From Candidatus Hydrogenedentota bacterium (GTDB lineage Bacteria; Hydrogenedentota; Hydrogenedentia; Hydrogenedentales; SLHB01), in the NCBI GenBank assembly GCA_013359265.1, contig JABWCD010000026.1, positions 1 through 64,000 of the forward strand: DNA of 64,000 nucleotides. Reading direction: 5' to 3'. The notes beneath the pieces are model-generated. The model did no database searches. It was not told where the DNA came from and saw only the letters and a list, made by a program, of their open reading frames with translations. Position numbers and translations under genes: made by a program. This document shows, piece by piece, positions 9,589 to 18,546 of the stretch (position 1 is the stretch's first letter; every line of letters begins with the position of its first letter).

Positions 9589-10731
9589 ATGCACTTTAAG
9601 ACACTCTCGATTCATGCTGGGCAAAAGCCAGACGCCACCTACGGCGCGGTGATGACGCCGATTTACCAGACGTCAACGTACGCGTTTCGCGGGGCGAACG
9701 AGCCGCCGCCGTTCGATTATTCGCGCAGCGGCAATCCCACGCGGAAGGCGCTCGAGGACTGCATTGCCGCCCTGGAAGGTGGCAGCCATGGGTACGTCTT
9801 TGGCACGGGGATGGCGGCGGAGACAACCTTCTTCGCGATGTACGGCGCGGGCGATCATATAATCGTTCATGACGATCTGTACGGCGGGACGTACCGCTTG
9901 TTGACGCGCGTAATCGCGCAGAAGGGCGTGGCGATCGATTTCGTGAATCTGCGCGATCTCGCTGCGTTGCAGGGCGCGATTCGACCGGAAACGAAATGCG
10001 TCTGGCTTGAAACTCCGACAAATCCGCTGATGAACCTGCTCGATTTGAAGGCGATCGCGGGCATCGCGAAATCGCGCGGCATTGTGACCGCGTGCGACAA
10101 CACGTTCTGCTCACCGTACTTTCAGCGGCCGCTGGAATTCGGCATTGACGTCGTTATGCATTCGACCACGAAGTACCTGAACGGGCACTCGGACGTGGTG
10201 GGGGGCGCGCTGGTCACGGACAACGAGAATCTCGCCAAGCAGATATATTTTTTGCAGAACGCGATGGGCACATGCGCGGGGCCGATGGATTGTTTTCTCG
10301 TGCTGCGCGGGATCAAGACGCTCGCGCTGCGCATGGAAGAGCACAACCGCAGCGCGCTCGAGATTGCGCGCTGGCTCGAAGCGCACCCGAAGGTCGAAGT
10401 CGTGTTGCACCCCGGCCTCGAATCACACCCGCAACATGCGCTCGCCAAGAAACAGATGACGGGCTACGGGGGTACGTTTTCGTTCAACGTTAAAGGCGAC
10501 CGCGACGAGGCGTTTCGATTGGTGAGTAACACGAAGCTGTTCACGCTCGCTATTTCGCTCGGCGGCGTCGAGTCGCTGATCGAACATCCTTGGACCATGA
10601 CGCATTCGTCCATGCCGGAAAACGCGCGCGCGGCGTCGGGCATTACGCAGAACCTTGTGCGCGTGTCCGTCGGTCTCGAAGACGTGAACGACCTAATCGC
10701 CGATTTCGAACAGGCTTTCTCACACGTTTGA
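9589..10731 (+). CDS. cystathionine gamma-synthase / gamma-lyase family PLP enzyme
   Basis: Fold-type I PLP enzyme of trans-sulfuration or direct sulfhydrylation, 380 aa. It has the Cys/Met metabolism family signature around Lys195 (HSTTKYLNGHSDVVGG), YSRSGNPTRKALE for the phosphate-binding neighbour chain, and the C-terminal SLGGVESLIEHP. The sequence cannot tell MetB (synthase), MetC/CGL (lyase) or O-acetylhomoserine sulfhydrylase apart safely; SLGGVESLIEHPWTMTHSSM fits MetB/CGL. Start ATG has GGAAGG close upstream. Single gene. Confidence 0.9.
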   Translation: MHFKTLSIHAGQKPDATYGAVMTPIYQTSTYAFRGANEPPPFDYSRSGNPTRKALEDCIAALEGGSHGYVFGTGMAAETTFFAMYGAGDHIIVHDDLYGGTYRLLTRVIAQKGVAIDFVNLRDLAALQGAIRPETKCVWLETPTNPLMNLLDLKAIAGIAKSRGIVTACDNTFCSPYFQRPLEFGIDVVMHSTTKYLNGHSDVVGGALVTDNENLAKQIYFLQNAMGTCAGPMDCFLVLRGIKTLALRMEEHNRSALEIARWLEAHPKVEVVLHPGLESHPQHALAKKQMTGYGGTFSFNVKGDRDEAFRLVSNTKLFTLAISLGGVESLIEHPWTMTHSSMPENARAASGITQNLVRVSVGLEDVNDLIADFEQAFSHV

Positions 10732-10825
10732 TCCCGCAGTTTGGAAGTGCGGCGGCGGGCAGTCCGCTGCGGGGAGCCGCTCTGGCCTTTTTAGGAGGAC
10801 GCAGATGTGGCTCGGACGGAGCCTC

Positions 10826-10925
10826 GCCCCACCCGCCTCACCTGGCCCAACTACCCCACCCGGCCCACCTACTCCACCCAGCCCACCTACCCCACCCGCC
10901 CCACCCGGCCCACCTACCCCACCCG
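10826..10925. repeat. 9/18-bp C-rich minisatellite
   Basis: About five tandem units related to GGCCCACCTACCCCACCC (18 bp, itself two 9-mers) fill the spacer between two convergent genes. The strand is almost devoid of G outside the unit starts. A GGCTC...GAGCC mini-hairpin lies just before it (about 10809-10823). A strong ribosome-site-like AGGAGG and ATG (10805) precede the array, but the frame runs antisense into the next gene. Confidence 0.8.
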
Positions 10926-10931
10926 CTTGCA

Positions 10932-11510
10932 TCAGGTCTTGTGCTTCGTTAGAAAGGCGGCAAGCTTTTCGCCGAGCTTCGTCACGTCTGCCTGCTTCTT
11001 CGTATCGACCAGGGCGCCATCTGCGTTGAACGCATTCATTGCCTGCGGAACCGCGACCTGATCCGGCAGCACGATCATGCTGATGTTATTGAGCAGCATG
11101 CGCACGACGACGAGTCCGCGCAGACCGCCGAGAGCGCCGGGGGACGCGCTCATGATGCAGACGGCCTTGCCCGCGAAACATTGGAGCGGCGTTTCGCCTT
11201 CCTCCTTGCGCGAGGCCCAGTCGATCGTGTTTTTCAGAACGGCGGTGATTGAGCTGTTGTACTCGGGGCAGGACAGGAGCCAGCCGTCGTGCGTGAGCAT
11301 GAGGTCCTTGATCTTGCGGCCGTTTGCGGGCATGCCTTCCGCCTTCTCCAAGTCCTCGTCGAACACGGGTAGCGGATAGTCGCGCAGGTCGAGATGGGTG
11401 ACCTGGGCGCCCGCGGCTTCGGCGCCTTTTGCGGCGATCTTCACGAGCCTCTTGTTGTACGACTCCGCGCGGAGGCTTCCTGCGAAGGCGAGAATCCTGG
11501 GAGCGGGCAC
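10932..11510 (-). CDS. NAD(P)H-dependent FMN reductase
   Basis: Small flavodoxin-fold reductase of the FMN_red family (chromate/quinone/azo-dye reductase group). The phosphate-binding loop is AFAGSLRAESYNKRL near the N-terminus, followed by the SCPEYNSSITAVLKNTIDWAS motif that is diagnostic of the family. Predicted cytoplasmic. I prefer the GTG at 11510, about six residues before the first beta strand, with AAGGAAACGG upstream; a TTG at 11540 would add ten residues. 192 aa, normal size. It converges with the PLP enzyme gene. Confidence 0.9.
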   Translation of the reverse strand: MPAPRILAFAGSLRAESYNKRLVKIAAKGAEAAGAQVTHLDLRDYPLPVFDEDLEKAEGMPANGRKIKDLMLTHDGWLLSCPEYNSSITAVLKNTIDWASRKEEGETPLQCFAGKAVCIMSASPGALGGLRGLVVVRMLLNNISMIVLPDQVAVPQAMNAFNADGALVDTKKQADVTKLGEKLAAFLTKHKT

Positions 11511-11738
11511 GGGATTCCGTTTCCTTTCTGATGCGAGCAATGAGCGCTATGGGACCTATGGGACGAACAGGTCTTATAGACCGCAGACTGCATCGCCCCT
11601 CGCTACCTCAATTCGCACTGGTGCACAAAACAGGTCAACCTTGACAATTATTTCTCCCCGACGCTTTTTGCGGACGTTGGCCAGTTTGACACTGCCACGC
11701 GGCATAATTCCAAATAGTGCAACTCGTGAAGGGGTCTT

Positions 11739-12515
11739 ATGCCGGAACAACTTGTCGTCGTGGAGCCGCTTGAGCGTGACATTGTTGCCATCACGCTTAA
11801 CCGGCCGGAAAAACGAAATGCGCTCAACATTCCGCTGTTGGACGCGCTGTGCAAGGCGATCGAGGACGCGCATATGCGGCAGGCGCGTGTAATCGTGCTG
11901 CGCGGCGCGGGGCCGGTGTTCTGCGCGGGACTGGACCTTGCCGAGGCGGCGGACCCGACAAATGCGCAAGCGTCCGCCCAGTCGATCGCGCAGGCGCTCG
12001 AATCCGTGATGCAGTCGCGCGCGGTGACGATTGCGGCGGTGCACGGCGCGGCGGTTGCCGGCGGCGCGGGGCTCATGAGCGCGTGCGACATCGTCGTCGC
12101 CGAGGAAGACGCGAGAATCGGATACCCGGAAGTACGGCGCGGATTGGTCGCGGGGCTTGTCATGACGGTCCTGCGCCGCCAACTCCGCGAACGCGATGCG
12201 CGCGAACTGTTATTGCTCGGCGAGCTTGTCGATGCGCATCGAGCGAAGGACGTCGGCCTCGTCAATCGGGTCGTGCCGCGGGGGAACGCTTTCGATACGG
12301 CACTGAATCTTGCCGGCGTAATCCTCAAAGGCGCGCCGGGCGCGCTTGCGCACTCGAAGCAAATGCTCAACGATTTGTGGCCCAAGCCGCTCGAAAACGA
12401 TCTCGCCTGGGCGCTGAATCAACACAAGGCGGTCCGGGCCGGGCGTGAAGCCCGCGAGGGCATTGCGGCGTTCAACGAAAAGCGCAAACCAAATTGGGAC
12501 ACTACCCCGGAGTGA
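11739..12515 (+). CDS. enoyl-CoA hydratase/isomerase (crotonase) family protein
   Basis: 258-aa crotonase-fold enzyme. Oxyanion-hole segments are FCAGLDL and AVAGGAGLMSACD, and the second catalytic position is the Glu in GYPEVRRGLVAG. The first catalytic position (Glu144 in rat hydratase) appears to be occupied by a small residue, as in several isomerases and methylglutaconyl-CoA hydratase-like members, so the exact reaction is open. ATG has AGGGG five bases upstream. A CATAAT hexamer near 11703 may be its -10. No other acyl-CoA genes are adjacent, so the pathway cannot be read from context. Confidence 0.88.
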   Translation: MPEQLVVVEPLERDIVAITLNRPEKRNALNIPLLDALCKAIEDAHMRQARVIVLRGAGPVFCAGLDLAEAADPTNAQASAQSIAQALESVMQSRAVTIAAVHGAAVAGGAGLMSACDIVVAEEDARIGYPEVRRGLVAGLVMTVLRRQLRERDARELLLLGELVDAHRAKDVGLVNRVVPRGNAFDTALNLAGVILKGAPGALAHSKQMLNDLWPKPLENDLAWALNQHKAVRAGREAREGIAAFNEKRKPNWDTTPE

Positions 12516-12585
12516 TTCCAACGGCGTGCAAGCGGAGGCAATTCCGCGCGTGAACCTTGAGCGACCGGGAAAGTCCGCCGCGGAT

Positions 12586-13902
12586 TCATGGTTGAACGCC
12601 GGGCGTTCGGCGTTCGGGCCGAAGGGCGCTAACGCACGCGTCCATCGCGGCGAGGACGAGCAACGAGACCATCGTGAGCGGGAACGCGAGCGATACCAGC
12701 GCAGTGATTGCGAACACAAGGCGCGCCTCGCGGCGGTCCGCGAGTGGCGGCGTTGCGAGTCCGCCGCGTTCCGGGCGGCGTTTCCACCACATGACGATGC
12801 CGGTTGCGGCAAGGGCCCACACGGAAACGCACGCCGCGAGCAGCAGCAAGCGGTTCGCAGTACCGAGAAGGTTGCCTTGGTGCCACGCGTAGCCGTATTC
12901 GCGAATTTTTGAAGCCGCGCCGTACGCACTGAATGCGATGTCCTCGATCACCGCGCCGGAATAGCGGTCGATGTGGACGACGCGCTGCCCGGCGGGGTCG
13001 TCCGGAATGAGGTTCATTATGGTGTACACGCCTTGCGGCGTGGATGGAATCGAAACACCGTAGCCTGGGGGAAATTCCTTCTCCTCGGCGATTGCGACCA
13101 CGCGGTCCAATCCGATGTCCACGGCGCGCGCGTCACCTGTCGATTGCGGCCGATCATTGCGGACCATCGGCGGAATCCCCTGTCCCGTGGCATCGATCAA
13201 TCGTTGCGAAATTTCGCCCCAGACGCGGGACCAGGGTAGGCCCGTGACGGCTTGCAGACAGAGTACGCCGCCCGCGGCGATGCCGATCACGCGGTGCACG
13301 TCGCGCCAGAACGTGCGTTGGACGGGGCGGCCGCGAACGCTCAGCGCGGTGCGCCACGCGCTACGGGGCCACCAGAGGTACGCGCCGGTAACGAATAAGA
13401 CGACGGTCCAGCCCGCGACGCATTCGACGAGCCGGTTGGCGAACCCGCCGAAGATTTCCAGTGCGTGAATCCGCTTGATCGTATCCATGATGCGCGCGTC
13501 GCTCTTGATCTCTCCGAGCGCCGCGCCGGTATACGGATTGACGTAGACGTTGCGAATCTTATTGCGGTCGTACAGGAGCGAGAAGGCGGCGGATCGATTG
13601 GGTGCGGCGGGCGGAAAATAGGTTATGAGCTGTTCCTCTTCTCCAATCGTGATGGCATCGCGCAGGGCCGACGCGCTCTTCATTGCGGTATTTGGGGGCT
13701 CGACAAAATAATCGTCGCGGTACAGTATCTCCTCGATCTGCGTGTCGAAGAGGTAAATCGCGCCCGTTCCCGACAGCGTAAGCAGAACCGGCATGGAGAA
13801 GAGGCCGGCATAGAAATGCCAGCGCCAGACGGCCTTGTAGAGCGAACCGGAACTCACGGATGCGGTGCCGCGCGGTCGAAGCGCGGCGGCGGAGTCTGGC
13901 AC
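12586..13902 (-). CDS. PepSY-TM domain inner-membrane protein
   Basis: 438-aa membrane protein of the PepSY-associated TM family, often linked to iron/siderophore reduction. A first helix follows WRWHFYAGLFSMPVLL, helices recur around WTVVLFVTGAYLWWPR and WRDVHRVIGIAAGG, and there are further helices near the C-terminus (ALAATGIVMWWKRRP, AITALVSLAFPL). Conserved His residues in WHFY, DVHRV and YAWHQGNLLG could bind haem, as proposed for the family. GTG start at 13902 lies 18 bp after the stop of the beta-propeller gene, so the two form a transcription unit. Role in metal or electron transfer is inferred. Confidence 0.85.
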   Translation of the reverse strand: MPDSAAALRPRGTASVSSGSLYKAVWRWHFYAGLFSMPVLLTLSGTGAIYLFDTQIEEILYRDDYFVEPPNTAMKSASALRDAITIGEEEQLITYFPPAAPNRSAAFSLLYDRNKIRNVYVNPYTGAALGEIKSDARIMDTIKRIHALEIFGGFANRLVECVAGWTVVLFVTGAYLWWPRSAWRTALSVRGRPVQRTFWRDVHRVIGIAAGGVLCLQAVTGLPWSRVWGEISQRLIDATGQGIPPMVRNDRPQSTGDARAVDIGLDRVVAIAEEKEFPPGYGVSIPSTPQGVYTIMNLIPDDPAGQRVVHIDRYSGAVIEDIAFSAYGAASKIREYGYAWHQGNLLGTANRLLLLAACVSVWALAATGIVMWWKRRPERGGLATPPLADRREARLVFAITALVSLAFPLTMVSLLVLAAMDACVSALRPERRTPGVQP

Positions 13903-13919
13903 ATGGCGAGCAAGGCTCC

Positions 13920-14870
13920 CTATTGTTGCCGGGACGATTTCGCGGCGGCGTGGCGAGCCTCCGGGTCAATCTCGGCGATGACGGTGACGTTGCCGTCGGG
14001 CGCGAGCTTTCGGACGCGTGGCAGCCAATCTTCGCGCTTGTCCGTCTTGATGTAATCGTATTCGAGCACGTAAACGGTAGTCCCGGCGACAACGACGCCT
14101 TGCGGCGACCAGCCGTCGGTGGCGCGCAACGCGACGGACACCGTCCCGTCCGGCGCGATCTTGAGCAACGCACTGCACGCGGCCGCCGCAACGTAAACGG
14201 AACCGTCATCGGCGACAGCGATTCCGTATAGTCCCGGCTCGACGTGCGATTCGGTCACTGCGGGCGGGTGCTCGCAATCGGGGACCTTCACGTTATCGGC
14301 CGCGGTGGAAACCTTGCCGTCCGGCGCGACTTTTCGTACGGCGTGTTTTTCCGTGTAATAGATCGAGCCGTCAGGGCCGGCGGCCATACCCCACACCCAC
14401 TCTGCTGCGACTTCCTCGCCGGTGTAGCTTTTCTCCTTTGCGGGCGGCAGTTCCGCGAACAATTGCGCCTTCTCGCCGGGCGGCATTCGCATGAGCTTTA
14501 CTCTGCCTTTTCCCCTGACCTGCGGGTAGTAGAATGCGCCGTCCGTGCCGACCGTTATCGGATAGCTCGTGCCGACAAGCAGGCCCGGCCCTCGTGCGGC
14601 AACGGTTACGTCGTCGCGCTCGAGATGGGAGAAGTGCTTTTGTGCGAAAGCGCCTTGGGGATCGATTGCGAGAAAGTGTCCGCGCGCTTGACTCGGTGAG
14701 GAGACGGCCCCGTCCGAGGTCACCTTCCAGATGCCGTGGCCGGTGTCCGAGAAGTAGACATCGCCGGACGCATCGGCGACGATGCCGGAGCCCGGGTGCG
14801 CGAAGGCAAGCAGGCAGGAGGCATTCAGGCACAAGCCAACGAACGCGACCGGAATCGTTCGGTTCAGCAT
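13920..14870 (-). CDS. secreted NHL/SMP-30-like beta-propeller protein
   Basis: A signal peptide (about 22 residues, ending near LAFA) leads into six or so repeats of the kind ...DGSVY.../...DGTV... typical of NHL or Vgb-like six-bladed propellers. Examples are GIVADASGDVYFSD, GMAAGPDGSIYYTE and GIAVADDGSVYVA. Predicted periplasmic or extracellular ligand-binding or lyase-like protein; no catalytic residue can be assigned. ATG at 14870 has GAGGTG six bases upstream; a longer frame to 14906 would spoil the signal peptide. It is followed closely by the PepSY gene. A TAGAAT box lies 35 bp upstream. Confidence 0.75.
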   Translation of the reverse strand: MLNRTIPVAFVGLCLNASCLLAFAHPGSGIVADASGDVYFSDTGHGIWKVTSDGAVSSPSQARGHFLAIDPQGAFAQKHFSHLERDDVTVAARGPGLLVGTSYPITVGTDGAFYYPQVRGKGRVKLMRMPPGEKAQLFAELPPAKEKSYTGEEVAAEWVWGMAAGPDGSIYYTEKHAVRKVAPDGKVSTAADNVKVPDCEHPPAVTESHVEPGLYGIAVADDGSVYVAAAACSALLKIAPDGTVSVALRATDGWSPQGVVVAGTTVYVLEYDYIKTDKREDWLPRVRKLAPDGNVTVIAEIDPEARHAAAKSSRQQ

Positions 14871-14904
14871 GGGGCACCTCGCGCATTGTTTTTTGTCGAG
14901 CACC

Positions 14905-14910
14905 ATTCTA
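14905..14910 (-). promoter_or_regulatory. putative -10 box TAGAAT for propeller/PepSY unit
   Basis: On the minus strand CGATAGAATGG lies so that transcription would start near 14898, about 28 nt before the ATG at 14870. The rest of the spacer towards the divergent LysR gene (14930-14980) is strikingly AT-rich and likely holds the LysR promoter and operator. Confidence 0.35.
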
Positions 14911-15003
14911 TCGGCGCGGGCAATACGATGAATAGTTGTTTATTTGTACATTTATAAAGATAATAATTGTATTATGGACTGACGGGAACGGACGAGTGGG
15001 CCG

Positions 15004-15915
15004 ATGGCACGAGAACTACTCTCCCTGTCGACGGATCAAGTCGCGGCATTTGTCGAGCTGGCGCGGCAAGGCAGCCTGCGCGGCGCGAGCGAGGTGTTGC
15101 ACATCACCGAACAAGGCGTGCGGAACCGGCTCATTGCGCTCGAAGCGCGGTTGAAGGTCGAGTTATACCGAAAGAGCCAGGGGATTCGCCGCGCGTCACC
15201 GCTGACGCAACAGGGACGGCAGTTTCTTCCCCACGCGGCCGCGTTTCTGGAGCGCGCGCGCGACCTGACGGAGGTATTCGGGGCGGCGGAGGAAACGCGG
15301 GACGTGCACGTCGCGGCGAGCCAGTACCTGATCCGCTATGTATTGATCGACGCGGTGCGGCGGTTTCATGCGCGTTACCCGCACATTCGCATACGTTTGA
15401 GCACGCACGCGGAGCGCACGATCGAGTCTGTCCTGTTAAGCGACCCCGAGGTAGCGATAGGATTCGCGGCGCCGTACGAGTCGTTGCCGGAACTGTCGTA
15501 TCAGCACATGTTCTCGATGAATTGGAGCCTTGTCACGCCGCCGCGGCATCGCTTGCTCTCATTGAAACGCGTGCGGCTTCGAGACTTGGTTGGAGAGCCA
15601 TTCATTTTGTTCGAGCGCGGATCGACGGGGCGGCAACACATTTTGGACGCGTTCAACGAGCGGGAACTGGCGCCCCGTATCGCGATGGAAACGACGACGA
15701 CCGATATCGTGGTGCGCATGGTCGAGGCGGGGCTGGGAATCGCCATCGTGCCGCTGTTGCCGAGCGGGGTTGTCACGCGCGGTCAAAAGATTGCGGTGCG
15801 CGAACTGGCCGATCCCATTCGTCCGATTCACTCGGGCATTCTCACGCGGCGCGGAGAGCGGTTGTCCGAATCGGCGCAGGCGTTCATCGGATTTGTGCGG
15901 GGGAGCGTGGTGTAA
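15004..15915 (+). CDS. LysR-family transcriptional regulator
   Basis: 303 aa: an N-terminal winged helix-turn-helix (about residues 8-65, [19 protein letters not shown] followed by [13 protein letters not shown]) and a periplasmic-binding-like effector domain (about 95-300). The HTH departs from the usual AAxxLxxSQPAVSxQI pattern, with [14 protein letters not shown]. It is divergent from the propeller/PepSY pair, the usual arrangement for a LysR protein and its target, so control of that unit is plausible. The shared spacer contains an AT-rich stretch. Effector unknown. ATG start; only a weak ribosome site. Confidence 0.9.
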   Translation: MARELLSLSTDQVAAFVELARQGSLRGASEVLHITEQGVRNRLIALEARLKVELYRKSQGIRRASPLTQQGRQFLPHAAAFLERARDLTEVFGAAEETRDVHVAASQYLIRYVLIDAVRRFHARYPHIRIRLSTHAERTIESVLLSDPEVAIGFAAPYESLPELSYQHMFSMNWSLVTPPRHRLLSLKRVRLRDLVGEPFILFERGSTGRQHILDAFNERELAPRIAMETTTTDIVVRMVEAGLGIAIVPLLPSGVVTRGQKIAVRELADPIRPIHSGILTRRGERLSESAQAFIGFVRGSVV

Positions 15916-15963
15916 GGCGTTGGAGGAGCGCGTCGGGCAGATCGGGTCCCGCGGCCAGGAACG

Positions 15964-16089
15964 GGACCCAAAGGACCCAAAGGACCCACAGGACCAAAAG
16001 GACCAATAGGACCAAAAGGACCGAGAGGACCAAAAGGACCAAAAGGACCGAGAGGACCAAAAGGACCAAAAGGACCGAGAGGACCCAAG
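15964..16089. repeat. (GGACCNNNN)14 minisatellite, 9-bp period
   Basis: Fourteen contiguous 9-bp units (exactly 126 bp), each starting GGACC. The variable tail is CAAA, AAAA, GAGA, CACA, ATA-type or CAAG. A higher-order 27-bp unit (GAGA, AAAA, AAAA tails) repeats three times. In one minus-strand frame it would read as Gly-Pro-X triplets, but no start or ribosome site supports a gene. It fills the spacer between the LysR gene and the DUF6259 gene. Confidence 0.92.
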
Positions 16090-16182
16090 GATCGCAACGA
16101 TTGCTGGGCAGGGGACGGTTCCCGAGTCGGGGGCGACGGGGCAAGAGTCTAACGCAATGCGAATGAATCGGAGCCCGAATCA

Positions 16183-18444
16183 ATGACAAATGGACGCGCG
16201 CTGGTTACGGCACTCTTTCTATTCCATGTTGTCGCCTATGGACAGAACCTGGACAACGGTACCGTTTCCCTGCGGTTCGATGCGCGGAACGGGGCGCTCG
16301 TATCCCTGCGCGATGTGGCGACAGGGTACGACCTGGTCGAATCGAATACAGCGGCGCTGTGGGAAATCGGTTTCATGGAAGCGGGCAGTCAGCCGTTGCG
16401 CGCGACGGATGCGACGCAGTTTGGGTTTGCTGAGCATCCGGGGAGTTCGCCGTCGATTGAGTTGACGTGGGGCGGTTTCGCGGACAGTGGGCTGGCCGTA
16501 ACGGCACACGTTTCGGCACCGAGCGGATCGAGCATTACGGAATGGCGCATTCGCGTAGACGCCGACGAGAGCCGGCCGATCGATCGCGTTCATTTTCCGC
16601 GGATCGCGCAGGTACGCTCACGCGAGCGCGAATATGTCGCAGTGCCGATCTGGATGGGCGAGCAAACATCGCGCATGCGCCAACAGCTCAACGGCGCGGA
16701 TGGCGAGGCGCGGCGGAGGGAGTGGGAGTATCCGGGAATCTTCTCGATGCAGTTTCTCGCGGTGTACGGCGGCGAGGTGCCGGGGCTTTACTTCGCAACA
16801 AACGATACGGACACGCAACGCAAGAAGTTTGCGTTGTTCGGCGACGGTAAATCGGGCCTCGGAGTGGAAGCCGTGCACCTGCCCGAAGCGGACGCCGCCC
16901 AGCGCGGGTTCGAGTCGAACTACGACTGCCTTGTCGGTCCTTTCTCGGGCGACTGGTTTTCGGCTGCGGAACGGTATCGTGCGTGGGGCGGCGCACAGGC
17001 GTGGGCGCGCGAAAGCCGGCTGAAGTCCGGCGCGGTCCCATCGTGGGTGAACGACACGGGGATTTGGGTTTGGAACCGGGGCCGCTCGCCGGGCGTGCTG
17101 GGTCCTGCCGCGGCGCTGCAATCGGCGGCAAACTTGCCGGTCAGCGTGTTTTGGCATTGGTGGCATGGTTGCGCGTACGACACGGGATTTCCCGAGTACC
17201 TGCCACCGCGCGAAGGTTCTGACGCGTTTCGCGAAGCGGTTGCATCCGCGCACCAGAATGATCTGCACGCGATTGTGTATATGAACCAACGGCTCTGGGG
17301 CATGCGCACGGAGAGTTGGACGCGCGAAGGCGCGGAGCGGTTCAGCGTGAAGGACGCGAACGGCAAACCGCACGTCGAGGTCTACAACATTTTCACGAAA
17401 GCGCCGTGCGCGCCGATGTGCATGGGGACGCTGTTTTGGCGCGACACGTACGCAGGCCTTGCGCAGCGCGCGATTCTCGAACTCGGTGTAGACGGCATCT
17501 ATATGGATCAGGCGTGTGCGAGCTTGTCGTGCTACGACGCGTCGCACGGTCATGCGCCGGGCGGCGGCCGGTTTTGGATGGACGGATTTCGAGCGCTCAC
17601 GGCGGACATTCGGTCGCGTTGCGCCGAGGCACTGTCCGTTACGTTGGCGGGCGAAGGGTGTGGAGAGGCGTGGCTGCCGCATCTCGATCTGATGTTGAGT
17701 CTTCAGGTGAGTCGTGAGCGCTACGCGGCGCCGGGAGAATGGGAGCCTGTGCCGCTGTTTCAGGCCGTGTACCACGATTCCGCGATTCAATTCGGGAACT
17801 ATTCCTCGCTGACGCACCCGCCGTACGACGATCTGTGGCCAGCGGAGTTTGCGCCGAAGGCGCCGCTGAGACTACTCGATCGGAAGTTTGCTCATCAGTT
17901 CCGGTTGGAGCATGCGCGGTCGTTTCTGTGGGGACAGCAGATCACGCTGGCGAATTTTACGGAAGAACAACTGACCGAACGCGCGGACGAGATCGCGTTC
18001 ATAGTGCGGCTTGCGCGAGCGCGCCGCGCCGCGCGCGATTTCCTGCAAGACGGCGTGATGCTGCGCGCGCCTGTGTTCGACGCGCCCACGGAGCGGATTC
18101 CGGTGTCGCGTCTCTCGATTTATGCGGGGCAGCAGGAGCACGTGAAGGAATACGAGATGGAGACGCCGGTTGTTATGGGGTCGGCCTGGAAGGCTCCGGA
18201 CGGGCGCATCGGAGTGTTCCTGGTAAATACCGCCAGCCGCCGGATGTCGACTGCGATTTCCGCAACGCAATACATTCAGGGGCCTGGATCGTTCTCCATC
18301 CGGAGCGAGGAAGGCATCGTACGAAGTGGCCGCGTAGACGAAGACATGGTGGTACGGCTTGATATGCAACCGGAGTCGGTGTGGCTTGTTGAATTCGACG
18401 GTGGAACCGGGCCCACCGGGAAGGCCATGCGCCGAATCCCATAA
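16183..18444 (+). CDS. secreted DUF6259-type putative glycoside hydrolase
   Basis: 753 aa with a signal peptide (cleavage near AYG, residue 20). An N-terminal beta-sandwich (about 21-270) opens with a galactose-mutarotase-like NGTVSLRFDARNGALVSL. A central TIM-barrel follows with WHWWHGCAYDTGFPEYLP, a MNQRLWG strand and ELGVDGIYMDQACA, where the Asp residues are candidate catalytic acids as in GH36/GH31-like enzymes. A C-terminal beta domain ends the protein. This fits DUF6259 proteins of polysaccharide-degrading bacteria; the substrate is unknown. ATG with GGAG nine bases upstream. Stands alone. Confidence 0.75.
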   Translation: MTNGRALVTALFLFHVVAYGQNLDNGTVSLRFDARNGALVSLRDVATGYDLVESNTAALWEIGFMEAGSQPLRATDATQFGFAEHPGSSPSIELTWGGFADSGLAVTAHVSAPSGSSITEWRIRVDADESRPIDRVHFPRIAQVRSREREYVAVPIWMGEQTSRMRQQLNGADGEARRREWEYPGIFSMQFLAVYGGEVPGLYFATNDTDTQRKKFALFGDGKSGLGVEAVHLPEADAAQRGFESNYDCLVGPFSGDWFSAAERYRAWGGAQAWARESRLKSGAVPSWVNDTGIWVWNRGRSPGVLGPAAALQSAANLPVSVFWHWWHGCAYDTGFPEYLPPREGSDAFREAVASAHQNDLHAIVYMNQRLWGMRTESWTREGAERFSVKDANGKPHVEVYNIFTKAPCAPMCMGTLFWRDTYAGLAQRAILELGVDGIYMDQACASLSCYDASHGHAPGGGRFWMDGFRALTADIRSRCAEALSVTLAGEGCGEAWLPHLDLMLSLQVSRERYAAPGEWEPVPLFQAVYHDSAIQFGNYSSLTHPPYDDLWPAEFAPKAPLRLLDRKFAHQFRLEHARSFLWGQQITLANFTEEQLTERADEIAFIVRLARARRAARDFLQDGVMLRAPVFDAPTERIPVSRLSIYAGQQEHVKEYEMETPVVMGSAWKAPDGRIGVFLVNTASRRMSTAISATQYIQGPGSFSIRSEEGIVRSGRVDEDMVVRLDMQPESVWLVEFDGGTGPTGKAMRRIP

Positions 18445-18499
18445 TTGCCTCGCCAGGCTTGTAGGCCAAAGCTGACTTTTCAATACCCTGTTTTGGTGG

Positions 18500-18520
18500 T
18501 AGCATGCACCATTGGTGACT
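18500..18520 (+). repeat. 21-bp dispersed motif, copy 1
   Basis: TAGCATGCACCATTGGTGACT here recurs at 19952-19972 with two mismatches. The inner CACCATTGGTG is a perfect odd palindrome. TGGTAGCAT at its left edge resembles an extended -10, about 40 bp before the small ORF at 18547. Confidence 0.55.
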
Positions 18521-18546
18521 CGAGGTGGCTGATGGGAGGAATTCCT

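Noticed and set aside
15828-16097. Minus-strand collagen-like Gly-Pro-X frame over the minisatellite
   Set aside because: It overlaps the end of the LysR gene, has no ribosome site, and the pattern follows automatically from a 9-bp repeat.
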